The translations under genes were made by a program, and so were the position numbers. 64,000 nt of DNA from Pseudomonas sp. 8O (GTDB lineage: Bacteria > Pseudomonadota > Gammaproteobacteria > Pseudomonadales > Pseudomonadaceae), in contig NZ_LR733265.1 of assembly GCF_902506495.1 (NCBI RefSeq), positions 64,098 to 128,097 on the forward strand, given 5' to 3'. How positions within the stretch are numbered: the first letter of the stretch is position 1; each line of letters starts with the position of its first letter. Shown here piece after piece: positions 27,517 to 38,789 of this stretch. The notes beneath the pieces were generated by a model. The model worked only from the letters and a program-made list of their open reading frames with translations, had not been told where the DNA came from and made no database searches.

Positions 27517-28890
27517 TCAGTCGACTACCCGATAGCAGGGTTCATAGGCACTGCCACCCGGCAGCTTCATGCGGTGCTGCTCGACGAAGGCCTGCAGCAG
27601 GCGATCCAGCGGGCGCATGATGGTGGTTTCTCCGCGAATCTCGTAGGGGCCGTGCTCCTCGATCAGGCGGATGCCGTTCTCCTTGACGTTGCCCGCGACG
27701 ATGCCGGAGAACGCACGACGCAGGTTGGCGGCCAGGTGATGCAGCGGTTGTTCACGGGTCAGGTTGAGGCTGGCCATGGCTTCGTGGCTCGGCTCGAACG
27801 GGTGCTGGAAGCTTTCGTCGATCTTCAGCAACCAGTTGAAGTGGAATGCGTCATTTCGCTCGCGGCGGAACTGGCGCACGGCCTTGATACCGACGGCCAT
27901 CTCACGGGCGACTTCGGTCGGGTCGTTGACGATCATGCGATAGCGCTGCTGCGCGGCCTCGCCGAGGGTCGCCCCGATGAAATCATGCAGCTGCTGCAGG
28001 TACGGGCCGGCGCTCTTCGGGCCGGTAAGGATGACCGGGAAGGGCAGATCCTGGTTGTCCGGGTGGGTGAGGATGCCCAGCAGGTAGAGGAACTCTTCGG
28101 CAGTACCGGCGCCGCCGGGGAAAATGATGATGCCGTGGCCGACGCGGACGAAGGCTTCCAGGCGCTTCTCGATGTCCGGCAGGATCACCAGTTCGTTGAC
28201 GATCGGATTCGGCGCTTCGGCAGCGATGATGCCGGGCTCGGTCAGGCCCAGATAGCGGCCTTTGAGGTTGCGTTGCTTGGCGTGGCTGATGGTGGCGCCC
28301 TTCATCGGCCCCTTCATCACGCCCGGGCCGCAGCCGGTGCAGATGTCCAGGCCGCGCAGACCGAGTTCGTGACCGACCTTCTTGGTGTACTTGTATTCCT
28401 CGGTGCTGATCGAGTGGCCGCCCCAGCACACCACCATCTTCGGTTCGACGCCGCTGCGCAGGGTCTGGGCGTTGCGCAACAGATGGAAGACGTAATCGGT
28501 GATGCCTTCGGAGCTGTCCAGGTCGATGCGCTTGTTCTCCAGCTCACTCTGCGTGTAGACGATGTCGCGTAGGGCGCTGAACAGCATCTCGCGGGTGCTG
28601 GCAATCATCTCACCATCGACGAAGGCGTCAGCCGGAGCGTTGATCAACTCCAGGCGGATGCCGCGATCCTGCTGGTGAATCTTCACTTCGAAGTCCGGGT
28701 AGGCCTCGAGGATGGTCTTGGCGTTGTCGCTGTGCGAGCCGGTATTGAGGATCGCCAGTGCGCACTGGCGGAACAGGCGATAAACGCTGCCGGAGCCGGT
28801 TTCGCGCAGCTGCTGTACTTCGCGCTGCGAGAGGGTTTCCAGGCTGCCCTTGGGGCTGACTGAGGCGTTGATCTTGGTGCGTTTGTGCAT
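27517..28890 (-). CDS. ppnN: Pyrimidine/purine nucleotide 5'-monophosphate nucleosidase
   Basis: A 457-residue homologue of E. coli PpnN (YgdH), which cleaves nucleoside monophosphates to base and ribose 5-phosphate and is activated by (p)ppGpp. The central LOG-like domain has the phosphate-binding loop IIFPGGAGTAEEFLYLLG and GCGPGVMKGPMKGA. Long extra N- and C-terminal parts match PpnN, not the short LOG proteins. The start at 28890 (MHKRTKINASVSP) was chosen over a longer upstream frame. It stands alone, 53 bp upstream of the binding-protein gene. Confidence 0.92.
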   Translation of the reverse strand: MHKRTKINASVSPKGSLETLSQREVQQLRETGSGSVYRLFRQCALAILNTGSHSDNAKTILEAYPDFEVKIHQQDRGIRLELINAPADAFVDGEMIASTREMLFSALRDIVYTQSELENKRIDLDSSEGITDYVFHLLRNAQTLRSGVEPKMVVCWGGHSISTEEYKYTKKVGHELGLRGLDICTGCGPGVMKGPMKGATISHAKQRNLKGRYLGLTEPGIIAAEAPNPIVNELVILPDIEKRLEAFVRVGHGIIIFPGGAGTAEEFLYLLGILTHPDNQDLPFPVILTGPKSAGPYLQQLHDFIGATLGEAAQQRYRMIVNDPTEVAREMAVGIKAVRQFRRERNDAFHFNWLLKIDESFQHPFEPSHEAMASLNLTREQPLHHLAANLRRAFSGIVAGNVKENGIRLIEEHGPYEIRGETTIMRPLDRLLQAFVEQHRMKLPGGSAYEPCYRVVD

Positions 28891-28932
28891 GAGGGGCGAT
28901 CCTTCGGCGGCAAGGCGGGAGGGTGAAGCGAG

Positions 28933-28957
28933 CAGGCTGCCCAAGATGGGCAGCCTG
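28933..28957 (-). terminator. Hairpin after metF
   Basis: CAGGCTGCCC and GGGCAGCCTG form a perfect 10-bp stem with a 5-nt loop, just downstream of the metF stop and upstream of ppnN. There is no clear U-run on the minus strand, so it may be a weak terminator or an mRNA 3'-end stabiliser. Confidence 0.5.
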
Positions 28958-28972
28958 TGAGTAAGCAGCCTG

Positions 28973-29818
28973 TTAACGCGGCAGCTTGAGATTGTTCCAG
29001 ATGGCCAGGCTGGGGCCAGCCAGGTTCATGCTGTAGAAGTGCAGGCCGGGCGCGCCGCCTTGCAGCAGGCGTTCGCACATCTCGCTGATGACCTGTTCGC
29101 CGAAGACGCGAATGCTGTCGGCGTCATCACCGTAGGCTTCCAGTTGCTTGCGTACCCAGCGTGGGATTTCTGCGCCACAGGCATCGGAGAAGCGCGCCAG
29201 CTTGCTGTAGTTGGTGATCGGCATGATGCCCGGCACCACCGGAATATCCACGCCCAGTTTCTGTACGCGCTCGACGAAGTAGAAGTAGCTGTCGGCGTTG
29301 AAGAAGTACTGGGTGATGGCGCTGTCGGCACCGGCCTTGGCCTTGCGCACGAAGTTGGCGATATCGTCCTCGAAGTTGCGCGCCTGCGGATGCATCTCCG
29401 GGTAGGCGGCGATTTCGATATGGAAGTGATCACCAGTTTCGGTACGAATGAACTCGACCAGCTCATTGGCGTAGCGCAGCTCGCCGCTGGCCATGCCCAT
29501 GCCGGATGGCAGGTCACCACGCAGGGCAACGATGCGCTTGATGCCGGCATTCTTGTACAGATTCAGCAGCTCGCGCAGTTCGGCCTTGCTGTCACCCACG
29601 CAGGACAGGTGCGGGGCGGTGGGCACCTTGATCTCGCCATCGAGCTGCAGCACGGTGTTGAGGGTGCGGTCGCGTGTCGAGCCGCCGGCGCCGTAAGTGC
29701 AAGAGAAGAAATCGGGTTTGTAGGTCGCCAGCTGGCGCGCCACGTCCATCAGTTTTTCATGCCCGGCTTCGGTCTTGGTAGGGAAGAACTCGAAGCTGTA
29801 GCGGCGTTCTTGGCTCAT
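28973..29818 (-). CDS. metF: Methylenetetrahydrofolate reductase
   Basis: Reduces 5,10-methylene-THF to 5-methyl-THF, the methyl donor for methionine synthesis. It has 281 residues. The start MSQERRYSFEFFPTKTEAGH includes the conserved Glu; FSCTYGAGGSTRDRT and IKRIVALRGDLPSGMG are FAD/folate-site motifs. It lies 99 bp downstream of ahcY, separated by a pair of dispersed palindromic repeats, and both are on the minus strand; whether they share a transcript depends on that gap. Confidence 0.97.
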   Translation of the reverse strand: MSQERRYSFEFFPTKTEAGHEKLMDVARQLATYKPDFFSCTYGAGGSTRDRTLNTVLQLDGEIKVPTAPHLSCVGDSKAELRELLNLYKNAGIKRIVALRGDLPSGMGMASGELRYANELVEFIRTETGDHFHIEIAAYPEMHPQARNFEDDIANFVRKAKAGADSAITQYFFNADSYFYFVERVQKLGVDIPVVPGIMPITNYSKLARFSDACGAEIPRWVRKQLEAYGDDADSIRVFGEQVISEMCERLLQGGAPGLHFYSMNLAGPSLAIWNNLKLPR

Positions 29819-29838
29819 AGGGTTTCTAGCCTTGGAGG

Positions 29839-29916
29839 CGTAGGGTGGATGGCGTTCTTCCATCCACCTTGCGGGAAGTCGGCGGTGGATAAGCCAGGGG
29901 CTTACCCACCCTACGC
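29839..29916. repeat. Palindromic TAGGGTGGAT repeats between metF and ahcY
   Basis: Two hairpin-forming units: 29839-29868 (GGTGGATGG facing CCATCCACC) and 29884-29916 (GGTGGATAAGCC facing a related CTTACCCACC, ending CCTACGC). GCGTAGGGTGG and CCACCCTACGC bound the whole region as inverted ends. A related pair occurs between tkt and epd (52176-52266). Confidence 0.8.
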
Positions 29917-29917
29917 A

Positions 29918-31471
<1,554 letters not shown>

Positions 31472-31566
31472 TTATAGCTGCGTGCGGCGTGCAGCCCAAG
31501 GCTTTCCGTCGCTCCGTCGGCATCGCCAGTGTTAGCCTTGGCACGTCTAGTCGTAACGGATCGGCC

Positions 31567-32187
31567 ATGGCCAACCACAAAATTGAAATTCGCCGTCGCA
31601 ACGTCAAGAAGATTCTCCTGGCCGCCGAAAAGGTCTTCGCCGAGAAGGGCTACGGCGGTACTGCCATGGCCGATATTGCCGAACTGGCCGAATTGCCGCG
31701 CTCGAACCTGCACTATTACTTCAGCACCAAGGACGAGCTGTATCGCGCTGTGCTGCTCGATCTGCTCGAAGTCTGGAAACAGGATGCCCAGTGCTTCGAG
31801 GTGTTCGATGACCCGCGGGTGGTGCTGAGCAGCTACATTCGCGCCAAGATGAACCACTCGCGCAGTCGGCCGCATGGCTCGAAAGTCTGGGCCAACGAGA
31901 TCATTCATGGTGCGCCGGTGCTCGGCGTCACTCTCGACGAGGGCCTGTACGACTGGGCGAAGATGAAAGAGGCGAAGATCCGTAAGTGGGTCGAGGACAA
32001 GCGCATCCTGGCCGTCGAGCCGTCGGCCTTGCTCTACATGATCTGGGCTTCGACCCAGCACTATGCCGATTTCAGTCATCAGGTGAGCGTGCTCAACGAG
32101 CACCAGGCGCTGTCCGAGCCGCAATTCGAGCGAGCGGTGCAGACTGTGACCAGTGTGATCTTGCGTGGGATCGGGCTGGAGCCGTAA
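31567..32187 (+). CDS. TetR-family regulator, RutR-like
   Basis: A 206-residue repressor with an N-terminal helix-turn-helix (TAMADIAELAELPRSNLHYY, about residues 36-55) and a C-terminal ligand domain of the YcdC/RutR type (SKVWANEIIHGAPVLG). E. coli RutR senses uracil or thymine. Here it stands divergent from ahcY and 174 bp before the end of the pyrimidine-catabolism genes, as in P. aeruginosa PA0436. A near-consensus RutR box lies at 36880-36895. The start at 31567 gives the normal TetR length. Ligand and targets are inferred. Confidence 0.88.
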   Translation: MANHKIEIRRRNVKKILLAAEKVFAEKGYGGTAMADIAELAELPRSNLHYYFSTKDELYRAVLLDLLEVWKQDAQCFEVFDDPRVVLSSYIRAKMNHSRSRPHGSKVWANEIIHGAPVLGVTLDEGLYDWAKMKEAKIRKWVEDKRILAVEPSALLYMIWASTQHYADFSHQVSVLNEHQALSEPQFERAVQTVTSVILRGIGLEP

Positions 32188-32202
32188 TCGCAGTCGCTGC
32201 TT

Positions 32203-32356
32203 GTCGCGGCTAAAACGGATCGCCGCCCGGCCCCTCCCACGGTCTTTGTCTTTGCTCACCCCATCGGCTAAAGCATTGCGTCGCTCGGCCCCTCCCACAA
32301 GAGCACTACTATCCCGTGCGAGGGGCTTTAGCCGCGAACTGTTTTAGCCGCGAGCT
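32203..32356. repeat. Cluster of GCGGCTAAA / CCCCTCCCAC palindromic repeats
   Basis: Several half-units recur here: TCGCGGCTAAAAC, GGCCCCTCCCAC (twice), GGGGCTTTAGCCGCGA and TTTTAGCCGCGA. They fill the gap between the TetR gene and the end of preA. The same family recurs at 35111-35184 at the other side of preA-preT. This looks like a mosaic of REP-type units. Confidence 0.8.
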
Positions 32357-32360
32357 ATTT

Positions 32361-33635
32361 TCAACTGGCCACGCGGTACGGATTGCGCGGGTCGTGGTTC
32401 CAGTCGAGGAAGGGTTTGCCGCTGTCCTGGGGCGCCATCTCGATGCAGTTTTCCACCGGACAGGTGATCTGGCACAGGTTGCAGCCCACGCATTCCGCGT
32501 CGATCACCTCGTATTTATGCGTGCCGTCGTCCTGGGGCAGGCTGGCGATGGCCTGGTGTGAGGTGTCTTCGCAGGCGATATGGCAGCGGCCGCAACCGAT
32601 GCAGGCGTCCTGGTCGATCCTGGCTATCACCTGATAGTTGATATCCAGGTACTTCCAGTCGGTGGTATTGCCCACCGCGCGCCCGGAGAAATCCTGCAGA
32701 CTGGCGTAACCCTGACTGTCCATCCAGCGCGACAGGCCGTCTTTCATCTCCTCGACGATGCGAAAGCCATGCAGCATGGCCGCCGTACACACCTGCACCG
32801 CGCCGCAGCCCAGTGCGACGAACTCTGCCGCATCGCGCCAGCTGCCGATGCCACCGATGCCGCAGATCGGCAGGCCACGGGTTTCCGGATCGCGGGCGAT
32901 CTCGGCAACCATGTTCAATGCAATGGGTTTGACCGCTGAACCGCAGTAGCCGCCGTGGGTGCTCTGCGTGCCGACGATGGGGAGAGCGACCATGCGCTCC
33001 AGGTCGATGCTGGTGATCGAGTTGATGGTGTTGATCAGCGACACCGCATCGGCGCCGCCGCGATGGGCAGCGCGCGCCGAGGTGCGAATGTCGGTGATGT
33101 TCGGCGTCAGTTTGACGATCACCGGCAGCGAGCTGTACGTCTTGCACCAGCGGGTGACCATCTCCACGTACTCCGGCACCTGGCCGACCGCCGCGCCCAT
33201 GCCGCGCTCGGGCATGCCGTGGGGGCAGCCGAAGTTCAGTTCGATGCCGTCGCAGCCTGTGGCTTCCACCAATGGCAGGATGGCTTTCCAGGACTCTTCG
33301 ACGCAGGGCACCATCAAGGAAACGATCAGCGCGCGGTCCGGCCAGTCCTTCTTCACCTGGGTGATTTCGCGCAGGTTGATCTCCAGCGAGCGGTCGGTGA
33401 TCAGTTCAATATTGTTGATGCCCTGCACCTGGCGGTTCGGGCCGAAGTGCGCCGAGTAGCGTGACGACACGTTGACCGCGGCCGGGTCTTCGCCGAGGGT
33501 CTTCCAGACCACGCCGCCCCAGCCGGCCTCGAAGGCGCGGACCACGTTGTAGGCCTTGTCGGTGGGCGGCGCGCTGGCCAGCCAGAACGGATTGGGGGCC
33601 TTGATACCGGCGAATTCGATGGATAGATCGGCCAT
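32361..33635 (-). CDS. preA: NAD-dependent dihydropyrimidine dehydrogenase subunit PreA
   Basis: The catalytic subunit that reduces uracil and thymine to the dihydro forms. It has 424 residues. The FMN barrel includes the active-site Cys in NFGCPHGMPERGMG. The C-terminus carries two 4Fe-4S sets, CIGCGRCHIACE and CVGCNLCQITCPVENC. It directly follows preT with no intergenic base, so the two subunits are produced together. Also known as pydA in Pseudomonas. Confidence 0.96.
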   Translation of the reverse strand: MADLSIEFAGIKAPNPFWLASAPPTDKAYNVVRAFEAGWGGVVWKTLGEDPAAVNVSSRYSAHFGPNRQVQGINNIELITDRSLEINLREITQVKKDWPDRALIVSLMVPCVEESWKAILPLVEATGCDGIELNFGCPHGMPERGMGAAVGQVPEYVEMVTRWCKTYSSLPVIVKLTPNITDIRTSARAAHRGGADAVSLINTINSITSIDLERMVALPIVGTQSTHGGYCGSAVKPIALNMVAEIARDPETRGLPICGIGGIGSWRDAAEFVALGCGAVQVCTAAMLHGFRIVEEMKDGLSRWMDSQGYASLQDFSGRAVGNTTDWKYLDINYQVIARIDQDACIGCGRCHIACEDTSHQAIASLPQDDGTHKYEVIDAECVGCNLCQITCPVENCIEMAPQDSGKPFLDWNHDPRNPYRVAS

Positions 33636-35003
33636 TTATGCGGCCTCCACATTAAGCGTCAGGTGAGAGTGGATGGCCTCGGCGGCCAGCTTGCCGTGCT
33701 GCACGGCCTGGACGGTGAGGTCCTGGCCCAAGGCGGTGCAGTCGCCGCCGGCGTAGATGCCGGGCACGCTGGTTTGCAGCTGGGCGTCGACCCAGATGCG
33801 TTCGCCCTCGCGCTTCAGCTCGCGGGCCAGCGGATCGTTCAGGGCCTGGCCATCGAAGGCCTGACCGATGGCAGTGAAGATGGCGTCGGCGGCCAGCTCG
33901 AAGGTCTGCCCGGTGCTCTGCAACCGGCCGTTCTCCACGCGGGTGCGGGCGAAGCGCATACCGCGTACCTGGCCTTGCTCATTGAGCAGCACGGCGTCCG
34001 GTTGCGCCCAGGTCAGCAGGCGCACCTGATTGGCCTTGGCGATGTCCTGCTCATGCTCGGTGGCACCCATTTCCTCGAAGCCGCGGCGATAGACCAGGTT
34101 GACGTCGCGCGCGCCGAGCTTGCTCATCTGCACGGCCATGTCGATGGCAGTATTGCCGGCACCGAGGACGATGCAGCGCTCGGCCACGGGCAACTGGGTC
34201 AGGTCGTCGCTCTGACGCAGTTCACGAATGTAGTCGGTGGCAGCGAGCAGGCCTGGCGCCTCTTCGTCTGGCAGGCCGAGGCGCTTGCTGGCAGCCAGGC
34301 CGATGCCGAGAAACACGGCGTCGAACTGCTGGTGCAGCGCACTCAGGCTGAGGTTTTCACCGAGTGTGTGGCCGTGGCGAATCTCGATACCGCCGATCTG
34401 CAGGAGGAACTCCACTTCGCGCTGGGCGAAGTCGTCAACCAGCTTGTACTTGGCGATGCCGTATTCGTTGAGACCGCCGGCTTTCTCGCGGGCCTCGAAG
34501 ATCACCACCTCATGGCCGTGTATGGCCAGGCGATGGGCGCAGGACAAACCCGCCGGCCCCGCGCCGACCACGGCAATGCGTTTGCCGCTGGCCGGGGCGC
34601 GCTGGAATGGGTGCTCAGTGAACTGCGCATTATCGATGGCGTAGCGCTGCAACAAGCCGATCAGCACTGGCGCGCATTCCTGGGCGTTGTTACGCACGCA
34701 GGCCTGCTGGCAAAGGATTTCAGTGGGGCAGACGCGGGCGCAGCTGCCGCCGAGGATATTCGCCGAGAGAATCTTCTCGGCCGCGCCCTGAACGTTCTCG
34801 TGGCTGATATTGCGGATGAACGAGGGGATGTCGATCTCGCTGGGGCAGGCGTTGACGCACGGCGCGTCGTAGCAATACAGGCAGCGCGCACTTTCCAGGG
34901 CGGCCTGGCGAGCGGTGAGCGGCGGGGCCAGATCGCTGAAACGATCGGCCAGTTCGGCCGCCCCGGCATCCGGTCGCGGCAAATGGCTGAGGGTGTCTAT
35001 CAC
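33636..35003 (-). CDS. preT: Dihydropyrimidine dehydrogenase FAD/NAD subunit PreT
   Basis: The electron-transfer subunit paired with PreA, 455 residues, related to the GltD small subunit of glutamate synthase. The N-terminal Cys cluster CLYCYDAPCVNACPSE is an Fe-S site. The FAD motif is VVGAGPAGLSCAHRL, the NAD motif VLGAGNTAIDMAVQM, and the C-terminal FAD block GIYAGGDCTALGQDLT. It is first in the preTA pair; about 200 bp of repeat-containing DNA separate it from the hydantoinase gene upstream. Confidence 0.95.
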   Translation of the reverse strand: MIDTLSHLPRPDAGAAELADRFSDLAPPLTARQAALESARCLYCYDAPCVNACPSEIDIPSFIRNISHENVQGAAEKILSANILGGSCARVCPTEILCQQACVRNNAQECAPVLIGLLQRYAIDNAQFTEHPFQRAPASGKRIAVVGAGPAGLSCAHRLAIHGHEVVIFEAREKAGGLNEYGIAKYKLVDDFAQREVEFLLQIGGIEIRHGHTLGENLSLSALHQQFDAVFLGIGLAASKRLGLPDEEAPGLLAATDYIRELRQSDDLTQLPVAERCIVLGAGNTAIDMAVQMSKLGARDVNLVYRRGFEEMGATEHEQDIAKANQVRLLTWAQPDAVLLNEQGQVRGMRFARTRVENGRLQSTGQTFELAADAIFTAIGQAFDGQALNDPLARELKREGERIWVDAQLQTSVPGIYAGGDCTALGQDLTVQAVQHGKLAAEAIHSHLTLNVEAA

Positions 35004-35110
35004 GGTTATTGCCTCACGGTTTTGTGGCTTTTATTGGGCAGTTAACAGCGGATAAGTGGCCGTCCAGCCTCTGCGGGCCGGTGTGGCGGAATGGGTCGCA
35101 GTTGTTTTTT

Positions 35111-35184
35111 TGTGGGAGGGGCCGGGCAGCGTTCCGCTTTAGCCGCGACAGCTCCTGAGCTATCCAGATGAAGCCCCTCCCACA
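35111..35184. repeat. Palindromic TGTGGGAGGGGC repeat between preT and hydA
   Basis: TGTGGGAGGGGC at 35111-35122 and its exact reverse complement at 35173-35184, with a TTTAGCCGCGA unit between them. Same family as 32203-32356. It would form a stem in the transcript running from hydA to preT. Confidence 0.85.
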
Positions 35185-35204
35185 GGTTCTTCTGTGTCCC
35201 TGAC

Positions 35205-36722
<1,518 letters not shown>

Positions 36723-36837
36723 TCAGCTGTGACAAGAACAGAATCTAGTTGCAGTAATCGGATTGGGCAAGATTATTTTTTGATCAGATTTTATTTATTT
36801 AAGTATTTGAAAATTAAAGATAAAAACTAAAAATCAC

Positions 36838-36865
36838 CAAAATGGTGAGGGCTCTCACCATTTTG
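36838..36865. promoter_or_regulatory. Perfect palindrome, candidate operator
   Basis: CAAAATGGTGAG (36838-36849) and its exact reverse complement CTCACCATTTTG (36854-36865) with a 4-nt spacer. It stands about 195 bp upstream of hydA and 355 bp upstream of the transporter gene. Not followed by a T-run beyond the arm and not at a gene end, so an operator is more likely than a terminator. Confidence 0.65.
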
Positions 36866-36879
36866 ACGCACTTGACAGA

Positions 36880-36895
36880 ATGACAATATGGTCAA
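36880..36895. promoter_or_regulatory. RutR-type binding site
   Basis: ATGACAATATGGTCAA matches the E. coli RutR consensus TTGACCANNTGGTCAA at 12 of 14 fixed positions; the right half TGGTCAA is exact. The RutR-like regulator gene is 4.7 kb away at the other end of the same cluster. Binding is inferred. Confidence 0.6.
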
Positions 36896-37220
36896 GATTT
36901 CTCATGGAAAATCAGCCGCTTGTGTCTTGGCATTGCGCGGCCTTGGGCGGCGAAAAAAATTCGCTTGCACCAGTTTGAATCCTGACTGACAGGACAAGCC
37001 GCCCCGAGGATGTCGGTGGCGTGTGCTGGCGGCGCCTTTGGATTCAGATAAAACGTTTTCAGATCAGATGCTTAATGTGTTCAAGCAGGCAGGATGCAGG
37101 TCCCGCCGGGGAATGCGGCACGCTTATTGAGTGGCGCTGCCCCCGTGCTGGCCGGCTACTGAACTCCGGCCATCGAATTAGCCCGATGCGCTAACAATCA
37201 GAAAAATACTGGAGAGGCCC

Positions 37221-38708
37221 ATGCAACAGAGCAGATCGGAAGTGACCGAGCGGGAGGGCTTGTATGAGCTGAACGCTGGCAGCGACGTACTCGACAGCGC
37301 GCGCTACAACCATGACATCGCCCCGACCAAGGTGCATCAGCGAACCTGGAACAAGTGGCACATCACCGCGCTGTGGGTCGGCATGTCGATCTGCGTGCCC
37401 ACCTACACCCTGGGCGGTGTACTCACCGCCTACTTCGGCCTGTCGGTGGGCGAGGCACTGCTGGCGATCCTGCTGGCCAACGTCGTGGTGCTGATCCCGC
37501 TGACACTCAACGCCTTTGCCGGCACCAAGTACGGCATCCCCTTCCCGGTATTGTTGCGCTCCTCGTTCGGCATACTCGGTTCCAACGTGCCCTGCCTGAT
37601 TCGCGCCGTGGTGGCCTGCGGCTGGTTCGGTATTCAGACTCTGTTCGGTGGCCTGGCGATCCACCTGCTGCTGGGTTCGATTTTCGAGAGTTGGAAGGCG
37701 CTCGGCGGCACCGGCGAGGTGATCGGTTTCATGATCTTCTGGGTACTCAACCTGTGGATCGTGCTGCGCGGCGCCGAGTCGATCAAGTGGCTGGAAACCC
37801 TGTCCGCACCGCTGCTGGTGTTGGTTGGCGCCGGTCTGCTGGTGTGGGCATTGCCCAACGTGTCGATGAGCGAACTGCTGGCGCAGCCGGCCAATCGTCC
37901 CGAGGGTGCCAGCGTCACCGGTTACTTTCTCGCCGGGCTGACCGCCATGGTCGGCTTCTGGGCCACCCTGTCGTTGAATATCCCCGACTTCAGCCGCTAC
38001 GCGAAGAGCCAGAAGGACCAGATTCTCGGGCAGATCTTCGGTCTGCCGCTGACCATGTTCCTCTTCGCCGCTCTCGGCGTGGTGATGACCGCCGCCTCGG
38101 AAGGTCTGGTGGGGCAGACGGTGGCCGACCCGGTCAGCCTGATCGGCCATATCCAGAGCCCCGGGTGGGTCGCTCTGGCCATGGCGTTGATCATCGTCGC
38201 CACGCTGTCGACCAACACGGCGGCGAACATCGTTTCGCCGACCAATGATTTCCAGAACATCGCGCCCAAGCTGATCGACCGCACCAAGGCGGTGATCCTC
38301 ACCGGCCTGATCGGTCTCGGCCTGATGGGCCACGAGCTGTTGAAGAAGCTCGGTCTGCTGGTCTCAGAGCTGAGCCTGGAGAGCGTGTATTCCAACTGGT
38401 TGCTGGGTTACTCCAGCCTGCTCGGGCCGATTGCCGGGATCATGGTGGTCGACTACTTCCTGATCAAGAAACAGCAACTGGACCTGGCCGGGCTGTACCG
38501 CGATGACGTCTACCCGGCGTGGAACTGGATCGGCTTCGCCGCCTTCGCCGTACCTGTAGCGCTGACCCTGCTGTCGCTGGGCAGTAACGCCTTCAGCTGG
38601 TTCTACGACTACGGCTGGTTTACCGGCTCCTTCCTGGGCGGCTTGATCTACTTCGGTTTGTGCAGCCTGCGTAGCGCACAGCCGGTGGTGGCCAAGGCGC
38701 CGGTTTAA
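37221..38708 (+). CDS. NCS1-family nucleobase/cation symporter
   Basis: A 495-residue inner-membrane transporter with about twelve hydrophobic segments. The N-terminal block SARYNHDIAPTKVHQRTWNK and WHITALWVGMSICVPTYTLG are typical of the NCS1 family (cytosine, uracil, allantoin, hydantoin). The context (dihydropyrimidinase and carbamoylase) suggests a pyrimidine or dihydropyrimidine substrate; in P. aeruginosa the gene here was labelled codB-like. The substrate is not decided by sequence. Confidence 0.92.
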   Translation: MQQSRSEVTEREGLYELNAGSDVLDSARYNHDIAPTKVHQRTWNKWHITALWVGMSICVPTYTLGGVLTAYFGLSVGEALLAILLANVVVLIPLTLNAFAGTKYGIPFPVLLRSSFGILGSNVPCLIRAVVACGWFGIQTLFGGLAIHLLLGSIFESWKALGGTGEVIGFMIFWVLNLWIVLRGAESIKWLETLSAPLLVLVGAGLLVWALPNVSMSELLAQPANRPEGASVTGYFLAGLTAMVGFWATLSLNIPDFSRYAKSQKDQILGQIFGLPLTMFLFAALGVVMTAASEGLVGQTVADPVSLIGHIQSPGWVALAMALIIVATLSTNTAANIVSPTNDFQNIAPKLIDRTKAVILTGLIGLGLMGHELLKKLGLLVSELSLESVYSNWLLGYSSLLGPIAGIMVVDYFLIKKQQLDLAGLYRDDVYPAWNWIGFAAFAVPVALTLLSLGSNAFSWFYDYGWFTGSFLGGLIYFGLCSLRSAQPVVAKAPV

Positions 38709-38789
38709 GGCAACAGCAGCATGACTCAGCACACGCGCCTCGCTGCGGCGGGCGCGTCACAGACAACCAGAGAGGCCGAGGAAATAACC

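Noticed and set aside
32200..35200. Repeat clusters as CRISPR arrays
   Set aside because: Units vary in spacing and orientation, there are no regular spacers and no cas genes.
36871..36900. TTGACA at 36872 as a sigma-70 -35 box
   Set aside because: No acceptable -10 hexamer at 16-18 bp spacing; the sequence is better explained as part of the RutR-type box region.
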